NCBI RefSeq assembly: GCF_030247185.1
Contig: NC_080570.1
Coordinates: forward strand, 8,033,161-8,097,160
Source: Malaya genurostris
Lineage: Eukaryota; Arthropoda; Insecta; Diptera; Culicidae
Length of the DNA: 64,000 bases
Direction of reading: 5' to 3'
The position numbers and the translations under genes are program-made. Of this stretch, positions 11,788 to 22,489 are shown in pieces. The stretch's first letter is position 1; each line of letters starts with the position of its first letter. The notes under the pieces were generated by a model. The model was not told the DNA's origin and searched no databases. It worked only from the letters and a program-made list of their open reading frames with translations.

Positions 11788-12399
11788 TAATTTGTTAAGT
11801 TTAACATTCGTATTTCAGACAGATTTGTGGCTGTGATCGTCAATGTTTCAAGAAAAGGCCTTTTCCGTTCATCATGGGAACGCGCAACACTGCTACCGAT
11901 TCGCGATTCCATTTTGAAGACCTTTTCGACAAGCGCGTCATCTGTCACCAAGAGAAAAACAAAAATGGCCTCGTCGGCTGGTCTTTGTTTTGTTTAGTTT
12001 TGTACGCAGTTTTTCGTCCCGAAAAGTGTCCGGATTGTCCAGAAAATACCGACGAATCGGTAGCGATTAGTATCCCGTTGAAACTGAATGTACTGTTGAG
12101 CAGTTACGTGTTGTAACGGTGCGGTTATTGTGGATTCAAAACTCCGCGGATAGTCGCGCGTGTTTTGATTTGTTTTTCTTGGTTATACGAATATCCAATG
12201 GATTCCCATGTTTTGTTGATTCCCAGCGTGAGTTCCCTTCCGACGATGAAACCGGAGGTCAATCGAAACAGGTCCCTACCAGATTCGTTTTCGCTAATCG
12301 TGAAACAGCCTAATCAATACAAGAATGATAGAGATCGGAAGAGCAGTGGAAGTGGAGAAGGGAGCTGCATCGGCGGAAACAAACAAAAATATAAAACTA

Positions 12400-12462
12400 G
12401 TAAGTCAGATGTCTCTTTTGTTTTGATTAGCATCACAGTAAAAAACGAATTGCTTTCCACAG
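12400..12462 (+). other. 63-nt 5' intron of the zinc-finger gene, in frame and stop-free
   Basis: A donor 'cta|gtaagt' at 12400 and an acceptor 'tttccacag' ending at 12462 bound a 63-nt intron just before ATG 12483. Its length is a multiple of three and it has no stop in the finger frame. Both the spliced and the retained form keep the upstream frame open, so an N-terminal extension from an upstream ATG near 12199 (MDSHVLLIP) is possible. Confidence 0.5.
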
Positions 12463-12482
12463 AAAGTGAACTGATTCTTGTG

Positions 12483-14519
12483 ATGGAACCGCAAAATCCT
12501 TCACCAACGAAATATTTTGACCAGAATGGTGTTCCACTGAAAAAAGAAGTGTTGGACAGTAATGAGTTGCCGGAGCAAACGGCGAAAAGTTCCAAAAAGC
12601 GAACCAAACTGACAATAACTTGTCACAAATGCGCAAAGCAGTTCGAAACGAAGATCGAGTATGAGTTTCACTACCGGAAAAGCTACAATCAGGAACCGAT
12701 CTATGCTTGTACGACTTGTGATAAGCGAATAACGCAGTACAAGGCATATCGATTGCACAGTTATCGGCACTCGCACAGTGCCAATCAGCGGTACACCTGT
12801 GCGACCTGTTCGAAGGTGTTCCATCAGAGATCCGATTTGAGCCGACACGAGAGTATCCATGAAACTCAGTCACAAGAACCGGAGTTGGCTGCCGCTCCGA
12901 ACGCCGTGCAGGAAAAACTATGCTGTGATCGATGTGATGCCGCGTTTGATAGCCAAGCGGAAATGCGAGTGCATGTAAAAAAAAATCATCCTATTCCGAA
13001 GCAAATGATCGAGTGCCCCGATTGTGGCAAGTTTCTGTCGGCTGGCAGTCTGTATTCCCACCGAAAGATCCATTCGGATGGTCCAAAATTTACGTGTGAA
13101 GATTGTGATAAGTCTTTCGTGCAGAAGATTAATTTTATACATCACCGGAAAAAGCACCTGCCAAACGATGAGCGCCCGTTTCCCTGTGGCATGTGTGGAA
13201 AGGCATTCTTCGAACGGTCGCACCTGCAGCGGCATCAGTTTTTCCATTCCGAGGAACGTCCGTTCAAATGTGGCCTCTGTGGAAAGTGTTACAAGACGGA
13301 ACGGTGCCTGAAGGTATGTTTTCTTTTATGAGAAGGAATGAAGTCAGTTCGTCATTGTTTCTGGGGCTTCTTTTTCAGGTACATTCCGCGGTGCACAACG
13401 CGGACCGTCCGTTTGTCTGTGTGGAGTGCAACAAAGGCTTCCTGAGTAGTTCTAAGTTGCGTCAACACAGCAACATCCACTCGGGGCTTCGACCGTTCAA
13501 GTGCAAGTACTGCTCAAGAGATTTTACCAATTTTCCGAATTGGCTGAAGCACATCCGTCGGCGCCACAAGGTTGACCATCGAACCGGGGAAAAGTTGGAC
13601 AGTGTTCCGAAATTTATGACGAAAAAGAAGAATAAATCCGATAACAAAAAGCTTGAACCCGGCAAGGAGGGCAAAATAAAGCTGAAAAAGCCCTCCTCGA
13701 AAGAGATTCTCCAGCTGTCAATCAAAGAGGAAAGCCTTCCGTTTGTGGGAGATAATTCCAACATCGATCTCAATCTGGTATCGAAGGACGATCTTTTGCA
13801 ACCATTGAAAATGGAAGAAATGGATGATATTTTTCTGGAGCTGCCGGCGAGCTGCGCTGGTGATGATGATGCCGGAAATGAAAATGCATGTGATGTGATT
13901 CCGAAAAAGCAGGAGGAGGTGGAGCAGAACGCGGACGTCGAATGCAACAACGCACAAGATTCGGAACAACTGGAAGCACCACCCTCTGAGCACGACATCA
14001 TTGATCCTCCCCCATTGGGACTGGCAGGTGACGATAGCGAGCTGTTTCAGTTTGGTTACGTGCAACCTGAATTCGATTGTGATTTTAGTATTAAGAACGA
14101 CTTTAGCTTAAGAACCGAAGCTGTCAATGTGATCCGGGAGAGTGGTGAGTGGTGAAGAAGATTTGTTTTGTTGGTTCAATCGATTATATTCTTTTTTATA
14201 ACATAGAATCGGGAATGAGCTCACCGCCCGATGGGTTTTCATCTCCCACCACTGGGGCGCTGGTGTACGACATCAACAGCGAGTTGCCTATTTTTCCCAC
14301 ACTGATCTCAATCTGTGGCGACGAACAGCAGTTTCAGCTGATCAATCCCAACTTTATCCACTTGCCACAGCTTCGAAGAACCGCTCCGAGCAGTGGAGCT
14401 TCCGGCACCAATGGAGTGGACGTTGTTGGATTGAAGTTAGTAAACATTACAATATTCGTTCTATTTTTAGGTTATCCTAACAATCTTACATTTTTATTTT
14501 CAGAATCGAATCGCCGTAG
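12483..14519 (+). CDS. C2H2 zinc-finger protein with ten fingers (613 aa)
   Basis: Exons 12483-13313, 13379-14144, 14207-14435 and 14504-14519 join in frame into 613 residues. They encode ten C2H2 units. Finger 1 lacks its last His (CHKC...HYRKSY), and finger 5 has only 11 residues between Cys and His. The others fit C-x2-C-x12-H-x3/4-H. Intron 1 splits finger 8 just before its first His. A basic Lys-rich stretch follows finger 10 (KKKNKSDNKK), likely a nuclear signal, and then an acidic, Ser/Pro-rich tail, possibly an activation region. It is probably a DNA-binding nuclear factor; the target is unknown. No ZAD or BTB domain is seen. ATG 12483 is chosen because the fingers start soon after, but the frame is open upstream to 12165. 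Transcription may start near 12.0-12.1 kb. An AATAAA lies at 14953-14958. Confidence 0.85.
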
Positions 14520-14952
14520 GTAAGAATCAATCATTTTTATATTTTCTACGCAAATTAAGGATTATAGTTACATAACAGCAGTATATTTAGTAATTAAGTA
14601 TCGGAGAGGGAGCAACGAAAGTTGGGCTCCCCTTCGGAAGTTGGGCTAGTGAGAGACGATGATGATATTGTAGTGATTTATTTAAAACAGAAAAAAAACA
14701 AGATTAACTGCTTCATTCGGTTTGCAGAAAAGATTATTAGTATTCAGGTATTTCTTGCTCCTGTCCGGTAAAAAAAAGGTTTATTTTCTTTCTGCGATTT
14801 AGTAATAGCGGATGGAGTAGTGGATACAAAACACTGCACAATGAGAGTATTTATATTAATGAAACAAACAAAAAATCGTGGGGAGTACAACCGAGGGTAG
14901 CAATCGCGTAGTACAAAGCGTGACTCAGAGCCTACCAAAAGACTGTTTTTGT

Positions 14953-14958
14953 AATAAA
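14953..14958 (+). terminator. Poly(A) signal AATAAA of the zinc-finger gene
   Basis: First canonical AATAAA downstream of the stop at 14517-14519, giving a 3' UTR of about 450 nt. Confidence 0.45.
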
Positions 14959-14959
14959 C

Positions 14960-16485
14960 GCGTGCAGACGATTGGAAAACGTATTGATTGTGGTTGGATG
15001 AAAATATGAGAATTCCTCAGTTCGAAGGGAAGCGGAAAATATGTGAATGAAAAGTCTAAAGCCTCTGCTAAAGGTCTTTCAGCTCTACTCATCGATGTTC
15101 TTTTGATTCGTTTATCATGTTTTTACAAGTTTATGTATTTATTTTGAATCTTTTACTTTCTTGGCGGCCTCTGAAGTGTAAAACTAATCGAATTTCTTGT
15201 GACGGCGTCGATAAGCAGATTTCAGAAAATGGTGTAAGAAAATATGAGAAACCACGAAAAGGTGAAATTGTTAAGAAACGTCAACGGTAGAGTGGCATTC
15301 TAGTCCCTAATGGCGATTAACAACTACGTTTACGAGACATGTTGATTCAGCACGGAAAAATGGCTGCCAGGTGGAAGAGCCAAGACAACACTACAAACAG
15401 AAGTAATCTATCTGAGAGCTGGAAAAATGAAAATGCTGAGACGGAAGTGGTCGATCGCATGGCGCTGGCATCGCTGGATAGAAACCATGGAAAGGGTAGT
15501 AATAATTTTCCAAATATCACAAAAAACCGTGCTTAGAGATAGCGCTAGTATTTCAGTGTCAAACATGGACGAAAGATTCCTGCATTGCGACTAACCATTT
15601 TGTACTCAATGTTTATTCTGGTTTATAGGAAATGTGTTTCCAACGTCAACATCGTTGTTTGGATAAACAATGCTCAGACATGCACGCAGTTGAGGCTCCA
15701 TAGTATATTAATAACGGATCAGACAACTGTATAAAAAAATAATAGTGATAGAATCTAAAAAGAACATTTGACGAAAGCTTAGCTTATTATAGCAAAACTT
15801 CACAGATTTTCATTATATTGTAGAAAGAGTTGAACCAGAATTGAAATACGGCTGATTCTCCCTGCAAACGTTATTTTGGTTTCGTCTTGTCGTAGGGGAA
15901 AGGGGCATCTGTAATCTCTTTTGTGGCAGTGAGAGACGAACTGTTTGTTTTGAATGCGATCATTTACGAACGAGAAAAAAAAACCGAATATAAGGCTGTT
16001 GGATTGGATTCCTTTATTGAAAATACGTGACAATTTTACGCGCTGCTCACGAAAATGAAGAAATAAATCAATACATGATAAATTTCTATGAACCTGAAGA
16101 CTGTCCCAGAAAAAATGGACACATCTAGTTGCCAGTAGAAATAATACCAAAGCGTTGGATACATATTTATTGGATAAATAAAATATAAAATACTAAATAA
16201 AACTTGCACTGTATAAGACTAGCAGACTGTAGATTCAGCACAGACTGCTTGGCGAAACTTTAGATGTGAATACGTCTTACTTTACTATGGGCGCATTATC
16301 AAAATTCACCCTTTGGAAGATGTCCAACTGGACGAGTAGAATGAGTAAACCATGGTCAAAAATCGATCATTTCTTCGTGTACATTAGACGCGGCAGAACC
16401 TTCCATTAACAACAACAAACTTGCGTGGTATAAAGCTTCGAGCGATCAGGTCGTGCTCTTATTCGCTTGTAAAGAATCATTAGGA
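14960..16485. other. Gene-free stretch with a lone mariner-like end at about 16098
   Basis: No exon supported. At about 16088-16110 the words 'gaagactgtcccagaaaaaatgga' resemble the DD37E element end at 4264, but no partner end was found, so it is a solo end or a decayed MITE. Confidence 0.35.
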
Positions 16486-16489
16486 TGGG

Positions 16490-17135
16490 ATTGTGAAACT
16501 GAATTCTAAAACTGAACTTAATTTTAGGTTTAGAGTTCAGTTTCAGAATATAGGTAGCTAAAACTAAAACTCTGGAGCTGTATTCAAATTCTAGATTCTG
16601 GACCAGAATATGAAACTGAATTTAGTACCTTAATTTAAGTTCGGCATTCAGATTTCAAAAACAATTGTCGAACAAGGTTCAAGATATGAATTCTAGATCT
16701 GCATTCTGGAACAGCATTTCAGATCTGAACTCCAAATCAGAATTTGGAACTGACTTCTGAACCAGAATTCTATTTTTAAATTCAGTTTCCAAATTTACCT
16801 CCTGAATTCAGTTTCAGATTTGATTCCTACATTCAGTTTTAGAATTCATTCTAAGAATTAGGGTTTAATATTCAGAACCTGCATGCTGAAATTGAACTCG
16901 GAACATGGGTTGTGGAAGTAGATTTTGGAACTGAATTCAGGTTCGTAATTCAATTTTAGTATTCAGTTCTAGAATTAAATTTTGATTTTGAAAATTAGTT
17001 CAGTTTCAGAATTCTAGAACATCAGCAAAATATTTGATCTGGATTCCGAACCTGGACTTCGCCACTAAATTCGGATCTAGTCCCAGCTTCCGAATTTAGT
17101 TATTTAATTCAGTTCTAGTTCCTGGATGTCCAAAA
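16490..17135. repeat. Degenerate GAATTC/CAGTTT-rich satellite, copy 1
   Basis: About 650 bp built of irregular repeats of words such as 'ttcagtttcagaattc', 'ctgaattc' and 'attctagaac'. The period is short and highly diverged. The same type of sequence recurs at 53430-54020. In both places it is preceded by 'aaaccatggtcaaaaatcgatcattt'-like sequence and followed by 'tttagaaccattaaaa'-like sequence, so this is one part of a larger dispersed element. Confidence 0.75.
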
Positions 17136-18530
17136 TTCAGGTTATAGTATAGATAAATAACTGGTGTCAAAAAGCACACAACAGTTGTAAACATCAGATA
17201 AATTTCACAAATTGGTACTTTTTAGAACCATTAAAATATTCCCACCGAACTATGTAAAGTTTTCCTTGGCTAACTATGAAAATCTACAAAAACACAAGTA
17301 AACATTGTTTGTTGTATCGTTTTACTCTCATTTGTTCAGCGTTATTTGTGTGGAAGTATATGTTTGTCGTCAATAAGTCATACTTTAGTTCAAATGCATC
17401 ATTACAATTCTGTAAGCGAGGCAGTAAAAGTTGCAAAATTCACACAATCAATCAACTAATACGAACGATTATTGATATTTGGAAATGTTGAAGAAGCATG
17501 TCATTTTTGTTTCGTATTCACGGCCTCCAGTGACATTACCCACCCGCTTTTTTACCATCTTCCTCAAACTTTTAAGAAGTATCGGCTGCCGAGACATGTT
17601 TCCTAGAATGTGTCTTCCGATAATGGTCAATTTGATAGGTTCATGGTCTTTTGATGGTATACTACTATACCGTTGATTTCCCGTTGATGATTGCCGACAA
17701 TTTCGCCGAAAGCGGCTCGATATTTCCTTACATTGTATACAACATCGTCAATCTGGTACATGGTGTTGCAAAAACTCACTGCCTCAACAGCATAATTTTT
17801 TCACCATGTTTTCGGAAATATGTTCAACAATTTATGATAAAATTTTCAGTAGCATTGAATAACCACGAATAACTCAAAATTTTAGCTTTCTAAAATGTTT
17901 GGTTTCAACGAGTATTTAAGAGGAACACTTATTGCTCGGTCGATGGTTTTGATGTAGTGACATTGCATTTTCGGGTTTTCTTCCATTATTGTAATTGAAA
18001 AGTCGTCAGTCATATAATAATTTCTGGAAAGGGTAGATTCATTTATTATGAAAGAATCGAATCGTTTGAATTTGCACATTCGCAAACAATCTATGTGCTT
18101 TTGACTAGAATAAGTTTTTAGTTAGGTGCATCCACCATGATCAAAAATTTGTATTTATTAAGTGATGGCTGGAATATCTCAATTGCAAATAGTTGCGGTC
18201 ACTTTATGTACATTTTAGGGCACTATCAGAAATGCATCTCAACCGAATGTCAGTGAGAACTAATTATAGATCAGAACTGATCGTATCATAAGACATCATT
18301 AGTTAATCTATTAACAAAATGGTAACTTTTCTCATCTGTGCAGCTCAGTTTTGCCAAACCAATCGCACCACTGGAAAATATTCCAGCTTAGTGTTCTTTC
18401 ATTATGAATGACGCTAGAGACGGAACGAATTCATTGAAATCCGAACCAACCAGGTTTTCGCTTCATTAGTTTCACTCGAAAAAATAAAGACCAGCATAGA
18501 AGCAGCAAGCAGCGAAAGCTAGATACTTCA
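17136..18530. other. Gene-free stretch; repeat shared with 23.93 kb
   Basis: No exon recognised. 'cacacaatcaatcaactaat' at 17441-17460 and the following ~50 bases recur at 23931 onward, marking another dispersed repeat. The last 150 bp may include the 5' UTR of the transporter. Confidence 0.35.
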
Positions 18531-18765
18531 CCGTGTCCGGAGCGAATGTGTGTGTATGTCGTAGTCGACTTGTAAGGATTCTCGACTCATTGCAGGCAGG
18601 GCTCAATCCACAAAAGGATCCATGCATTTATGTTGTGATAGTATCTGCGTGCAAGCCGTTGGATTCATCCCAGTGGGGGTGCGAGGCTCACCAGTGCGTT
18701 AGCCCTGATGACGGGAACCGCTTCCTTCATTCGATCGTCGATGTCCCAGCGGACTGTTCGGTAGT

Positions 18766-20456
18766 ATGGCGATCCGTGATAGTAGTAGAATTAAACCAGG
18801 CACCTGCAAAGGGTTCATTGATCGAGAAGAGGAAGATTTTCTCGAGCAGCATCGGACGCGTCGAGTTTTGGCAACCCCACCCAGTTCCAGCGATCATGGC
18901 GGAGCGAAAAAGTTGTCCCTGTTCTTTGCCAGCCTCTGTGTAATCGATCTCTTCGGAGTGTTCCCGATTGTGGCACTGCCCAAATCGATTATTTCATGTG
19001 GATTATATGGAATACCGTTAGTGCTGTTTGTGATAACGTTGCAAATCTACACTGCCACAATACTAGGCCGTTGTTGGACGATCGCGGAAAAACTGGACCC
19101 TTCGATCGTCGTCAAAAATCGATATCCGTATGCGGCGATCGCGGAATTCGCCTACGGCAAGCGAATGAGTTTGTTTGTGACCATTCTGTTGGATATGACC
19201 GTGTTCGGTGGTGGAATTCCAAATCTGCTGGTGGCCTCACAAAACCTACAGCTTCTCGGATCCAGAGTCAGTGCGGGGAGCTTCGAGTTCTCATTCTGCT
19301 ACTGGCTGGTGTTGATTGGAATGTTTCTTTGTCCGATCATGTGGCTGGGAAGCCCTAAGAATATGCGAGCACTGGCCAGTGTTTCAGTCGTCGTATGCAC
19401 CAGTGTTGCCGTGTTAACGTGGTTCTCAATTGGAGCTGACACACCTCCGAATACCGGGAATGACACTAGCCCGCAAACGGATGAGTTTATACCTTTCAAA
19501 GGAATCGAGCTAGCGTTACCGTCCTGGATCAAACTGCTAAAAGCTTACGGGATAATTGCATTCCAGTTCGACATTCATCCCATGTTACTTACGATCCAAG
19601 TAGATATGGAACACAAACGAAAGATCGGGAAAGCGGTGTTCTTGGGTTTGATGGCCACATGTTCGCTCTCGGCTGTTACCACCATTCTTGCCGCCTACCG
19701 GTACGGGATGGATACCACAAACAACGTGCTACGAATACTGCCCAAAAGTTGGTCACTGTACGTAACTATTCTGTTGGTAACACTGCAACTGTGCTTGTCC
19801 AGTGCAGTTGGCAACTCGGCACTCTTTCAGCATGTTGAGGACGTACTCGGTGCATCTAGAGGTTTGTTGATTTATCATTAATCACTATTTGGATTTGTTA
19901 TTAGTATAGTTTTGAACTTGTAGACTTCACAATAAAACGTTGCATCATTCGATCGAGTCTCGTTTGGCTGGCAGTTCTGATAGCGGAGCTATTGCCTCGT
20001 TTCGACGTTGTGATGGGCATCATCGGAGGAACTCTAACTGGGCCACTGATATTCATTCTACCGCCACTGTTCTACCAGAGAATATCTAACCTGGAAGCCG
20101 TATGTTACCGTGAGATGGAACGAATTCAAACTCAGGATGCGACTGATGATCGCGAACCACCAGCCGCATTCGAAAGTGTTTACGGATCTACTGGTCAAAC
20201 ACCGTCGGCCGTAGCATTCCGTAGGAGAACGCAACATCGAACAAAGTTGGCCGTGCAGTGGTCGCGTTGGGTCGATCGGATCAAGTTTTGGTCTCACTGC
20301 ATGCGTAGCGATTGTATCCTAGCGGCGTCCGTGATCATGTTCGGGATCGGCGCCACGCTTAGCTCCACTTACTACAATATATTCGACGTGAAGGACATTG
20401 GAACCAGTTTCTGGAAATCCTGTGCGGCAAATATTACCCTTGTCAGTGATTTATGA
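18766..20456 (+). CDS. Amino acid transporter, Aa_trans/SLC32-36 type (542 aa)
   Basis: Two exons, 18766-19861 and 19924-20456, join across a 62-nt intron (gtttgt...ttgtag) at a Gly/Asp codon. Start ATG 18766 is the first Met after in-frame stops near 18706-18711. The protein has about eleven hydrophobic spans: a first pair around LFFASLCVIDLFGVF and IPLVLFVITLQIY, six more in exon 1, and three in exon 2 (LVWLAVLIAELLP, LTGPLIFILPPLF, CILAASVIMFGIGA). The first span with P-K-S-I and the GNSALFQHVED segment fit the amino acid/auxin permease fold, which exchanges or cotransports small neutral amino acids with protons. The substrate and the membrane (plasma, lysosomal or vesicular) cannot be told from the sequence. 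A polar loop with NDTS could be glycosylated. It resembles insect AVT1/PAT-like proteins; the exact orthologue is not identified. Confidence 0.85.
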
Positions 20457-20499
20457 TTCGATTTACGATAGTAATAGAAATTATAGGATCCAATTATAT

Positions 20500-20688
20500 G
20501 GTTGTACGAAAGGAAGGGTTGAATGGTTTTGTTTATTTACTATTTCACGTATTTTAACGTAGACCTAACAGAATTGTAAATTACACTAAAACCATCATAA
20601 ACACGTCACAATAATCGAAAGAGAAAGTAAACAGAGAAACTGTCACTTGCTCATATGACCATTTGAAAAAATCAACCGAGATTTGATT
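20500..20688. mobile_element. MITE half-copy of the 'TTTGTTTAC' family, near the transporter 3' end
   Basis: The right half matches copy 52628-52878 closely: 'cacgtcacaataatcgaaag', then 'agaaagtaaacagagaaact', ending 'aaaaaatcaaccgag'. The left terminal repeat is badly decayed ('tttgtttatttac'). It begins within 50 bp of the transporter stop codon, so it probably lies in the 3' UTR. An AATAAA follows at 20731-20736. Confidence 0.6.
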
Positions 20689-20749
20689 TCTTCTTGAGTG
20701 CCTATAAGCAGAGTCACAACAACCAGAGCTAATAAAAGAGTAACTAAGT

Positions 20750-21570
20750 GTGTTTGTATGTTTGCCTTTCGTACGTTACTGATGTAACAGGCGTTATTTG
20801 TTATAAATTCTTAGTGTTGCATGCGTTATTTTTCGTAGGTTAGAGGTGTTAGGGAGCGTTACATGCGTATCTTTTTTTTTAGTTATTGGCGTTATGAAGC
20901 ATTACTTGTGTTACTTTTTGTATGTTATAGGTGTTACAAAGCGTTATATGCGTTACTTTTTTGTGAGTTATAAGCATTACGAAGCGTTACATACCTTTCC
21001 TTTTTAAATTTAAAAATGATGCGTTATGAAGCGTTACATGCATTACTTTTTTATAAATTATAGGTGTTACAAAACGTTACATGCGTTACTTTTTTATGGA
21101 TTATATGCGTTACGAAGCGTTACATGCGTTACTTTTGAGATTACTACGTTACTACTTTGGGATATAGGCGTTACGAAGCGTTACATGCGTTACTTTTTTG
21201 TGGATTGTAGGTTTACGAAGCGTTACATGCGTTACTTTTTTGTGAGCTATAGGCGTTACGAAACGTTACATGCGTTACTTTTTTATGGGTTATAGGCGTT
21301 ACGTTTTTGTGGGTTATACGCATTACAAAGCGTTAAATGCGTTACTTTTTTATGGGTTATAGGCGTTACGAAGCATTAAATGCGTTTCGGTGTCAGGAAA
21401 GGTTGTGTGTATTTTTTTGTACTTACTGATGTAACAGGCGTTATTTGTTATAAGTTTAAGGTGTTACGAAGCATCATGTTTTTGTAAATTGTAAATGTTA
21501 CAAAGCGTTATATGGGTATTTTTTTGCTAATTACGGACGTTACGAAGCATTAATTTTTTGTAAGTTATTG
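20750..21570. repeat. 43-bp minisatellite ('atgcgttacttttttatggg...' units)
   Basis: At least nine units of about 43 bp are seen between 20945 and 21385, each with 'atgcgttac', a T run, 'gggttataggcgttacgaagcgttac' or close variants. Some units are lengthened by internal duplication. Older units extend to both sides. The word 'ttactgatgtaacaggcgtt' occurs at about 20777 and again at about 21423, giving a higher-order direct repeat. An open frame across it (21026-21295) only translates the repeat and is not a gene. Confidence 0.9.
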
Positions 21571-21672
21571 ATGCACATTTTATTTTTTCAGAGGTGGTTT
21601 GAGCTTGAGCGATTTTCTTAATTGTAGATTCAAATGAAAAATCTCAGATTTCCAAAGGTTGCTGTTGACATT

Positions 21673-21819
21673 CGCCCTTATTCTGAATAACGACGTATTG
21701 ATTTTTCGATCGAATGTGGTTCGATCGAATCATAGCTACCTTTGATTTTGCAAGCGTTATGAAGAATACAAATGAAATACGAGCGAAAAAACGATACGAC
21801 GTTATTCAGAATAAGGGCG
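21673..21819. mobile_element. 147-bp MITE with near-perfect 24-bp ends
   Basis: The left end 'cgcccttattctgaataacg' continues 'acgta', and the right end is its exact reverse complement over the first 23-24 bases. The interior has a second palindrome ('cgatcgaatgtggttcgatcg'-like). The possible 3-bp flanking repeat is 'att'. It has no coding capacity. The family is not named. Confidence 0.8.
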
Positions 21820-22009
21820 ATTTATTCGGATCCAAATTTCGATTTCGCAAAGTGGGATCAAAGTGTTTTTTTGCTTCAAGTGAATTAGAGTAAAATGGGC
21901 CTCTTTTCAAAACGGAAACGAGAAAGATGAACACTGAAATTTTATGATTCATGAATATCGTCGTAGAAATAGAAACAAATGGAGATCTTTTTCGTAGGAA
22001 TAGAAACAA

Positions 22010-22095
22010 ATGGAGATCAGTTTACACCCTAACTGCTATCAAACCGTTTTTTATTCGAAGCTAGTTTCAAACCTAAATTCAATGTCATTTTCGAG
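22010..22095. repeat. Dispersed repeat shared with FAAH intron 3
   Basis: 'caccctaactgctatcaaacc' followed by 'gctagtttcaaaccta' recurs at about 23606-23660 as 'caccctaacagctgtcaaccc' and 'gctagtttcgaaccta'. One copy lies downstream of FAAH and one inside its third intron. Confidence 0.5.
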
Positions 22096-22259
22096 TCACC
22101 CTGAAACTTGACGAGCAAATCGAAGTACGTATCGTAGAACCGTCTTAGGCCACAATTTTTCAAAATAAAATGGGCTCAGATAACGCTGCAGTTAGAAAAG
22201 ATCCACCTTTCGTCAGACTTTGTTCGACAAAAAAACTAAACTACAAAATCTCATTTCGA

Positions 22260-22265
22260 TTTATT
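22260..22265 (-). terminator. Poly(A) signal of FAAH
   Basis: AATAAA on the minus strand, about 225 nt after the FAAH stop codon. Confidence 0.5.
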
Positions 22266-22489
22266 GCATTCTTCCCATATCACATTTAAATGCTATTCAT
22301 ATTGTACACTTTATCTGGCTCTAGATAAAATAAAAATCCATAAGGCATCTCGATTAACCGACGACCACGCGTTTTGATTTCCGGTTAGTATCACATATCT
22401 ACAATCAAACAATAACTCGACGAACGTTACCCACAAATTGCAGTTACCCGAACACTAGCAAACATCCAACCCAAGAAAGTACTGCTGCA

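Noticed and set aside
13462..14001. 179-codon minus-strand frame
   Set aside because: Shadow of zinc-finger exon 3; no known domain, while the + strand frame has clear fingers.
16088..16110. Mariner-like end
   Set aside because: Only one end found; kept as a remark, not called as an element.
18533..18943. 136-codon frame overlapping the transporter start
   Set aside because: Different frame from the transporter, no recognised domain, probably 5' UTR and shadow.
21026..21295. 89-codon open frame
   Set aside because: It is the translation of the 43-bp minisatellite; the period is not a multiple of three and the product is only repeat-derived.
20945..21385. Regular repeats that might suggest a CRISPR array
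   Set aside because: The units are head-to-tail without unique spacers, in a eukaryotic genome, with no cas genes.
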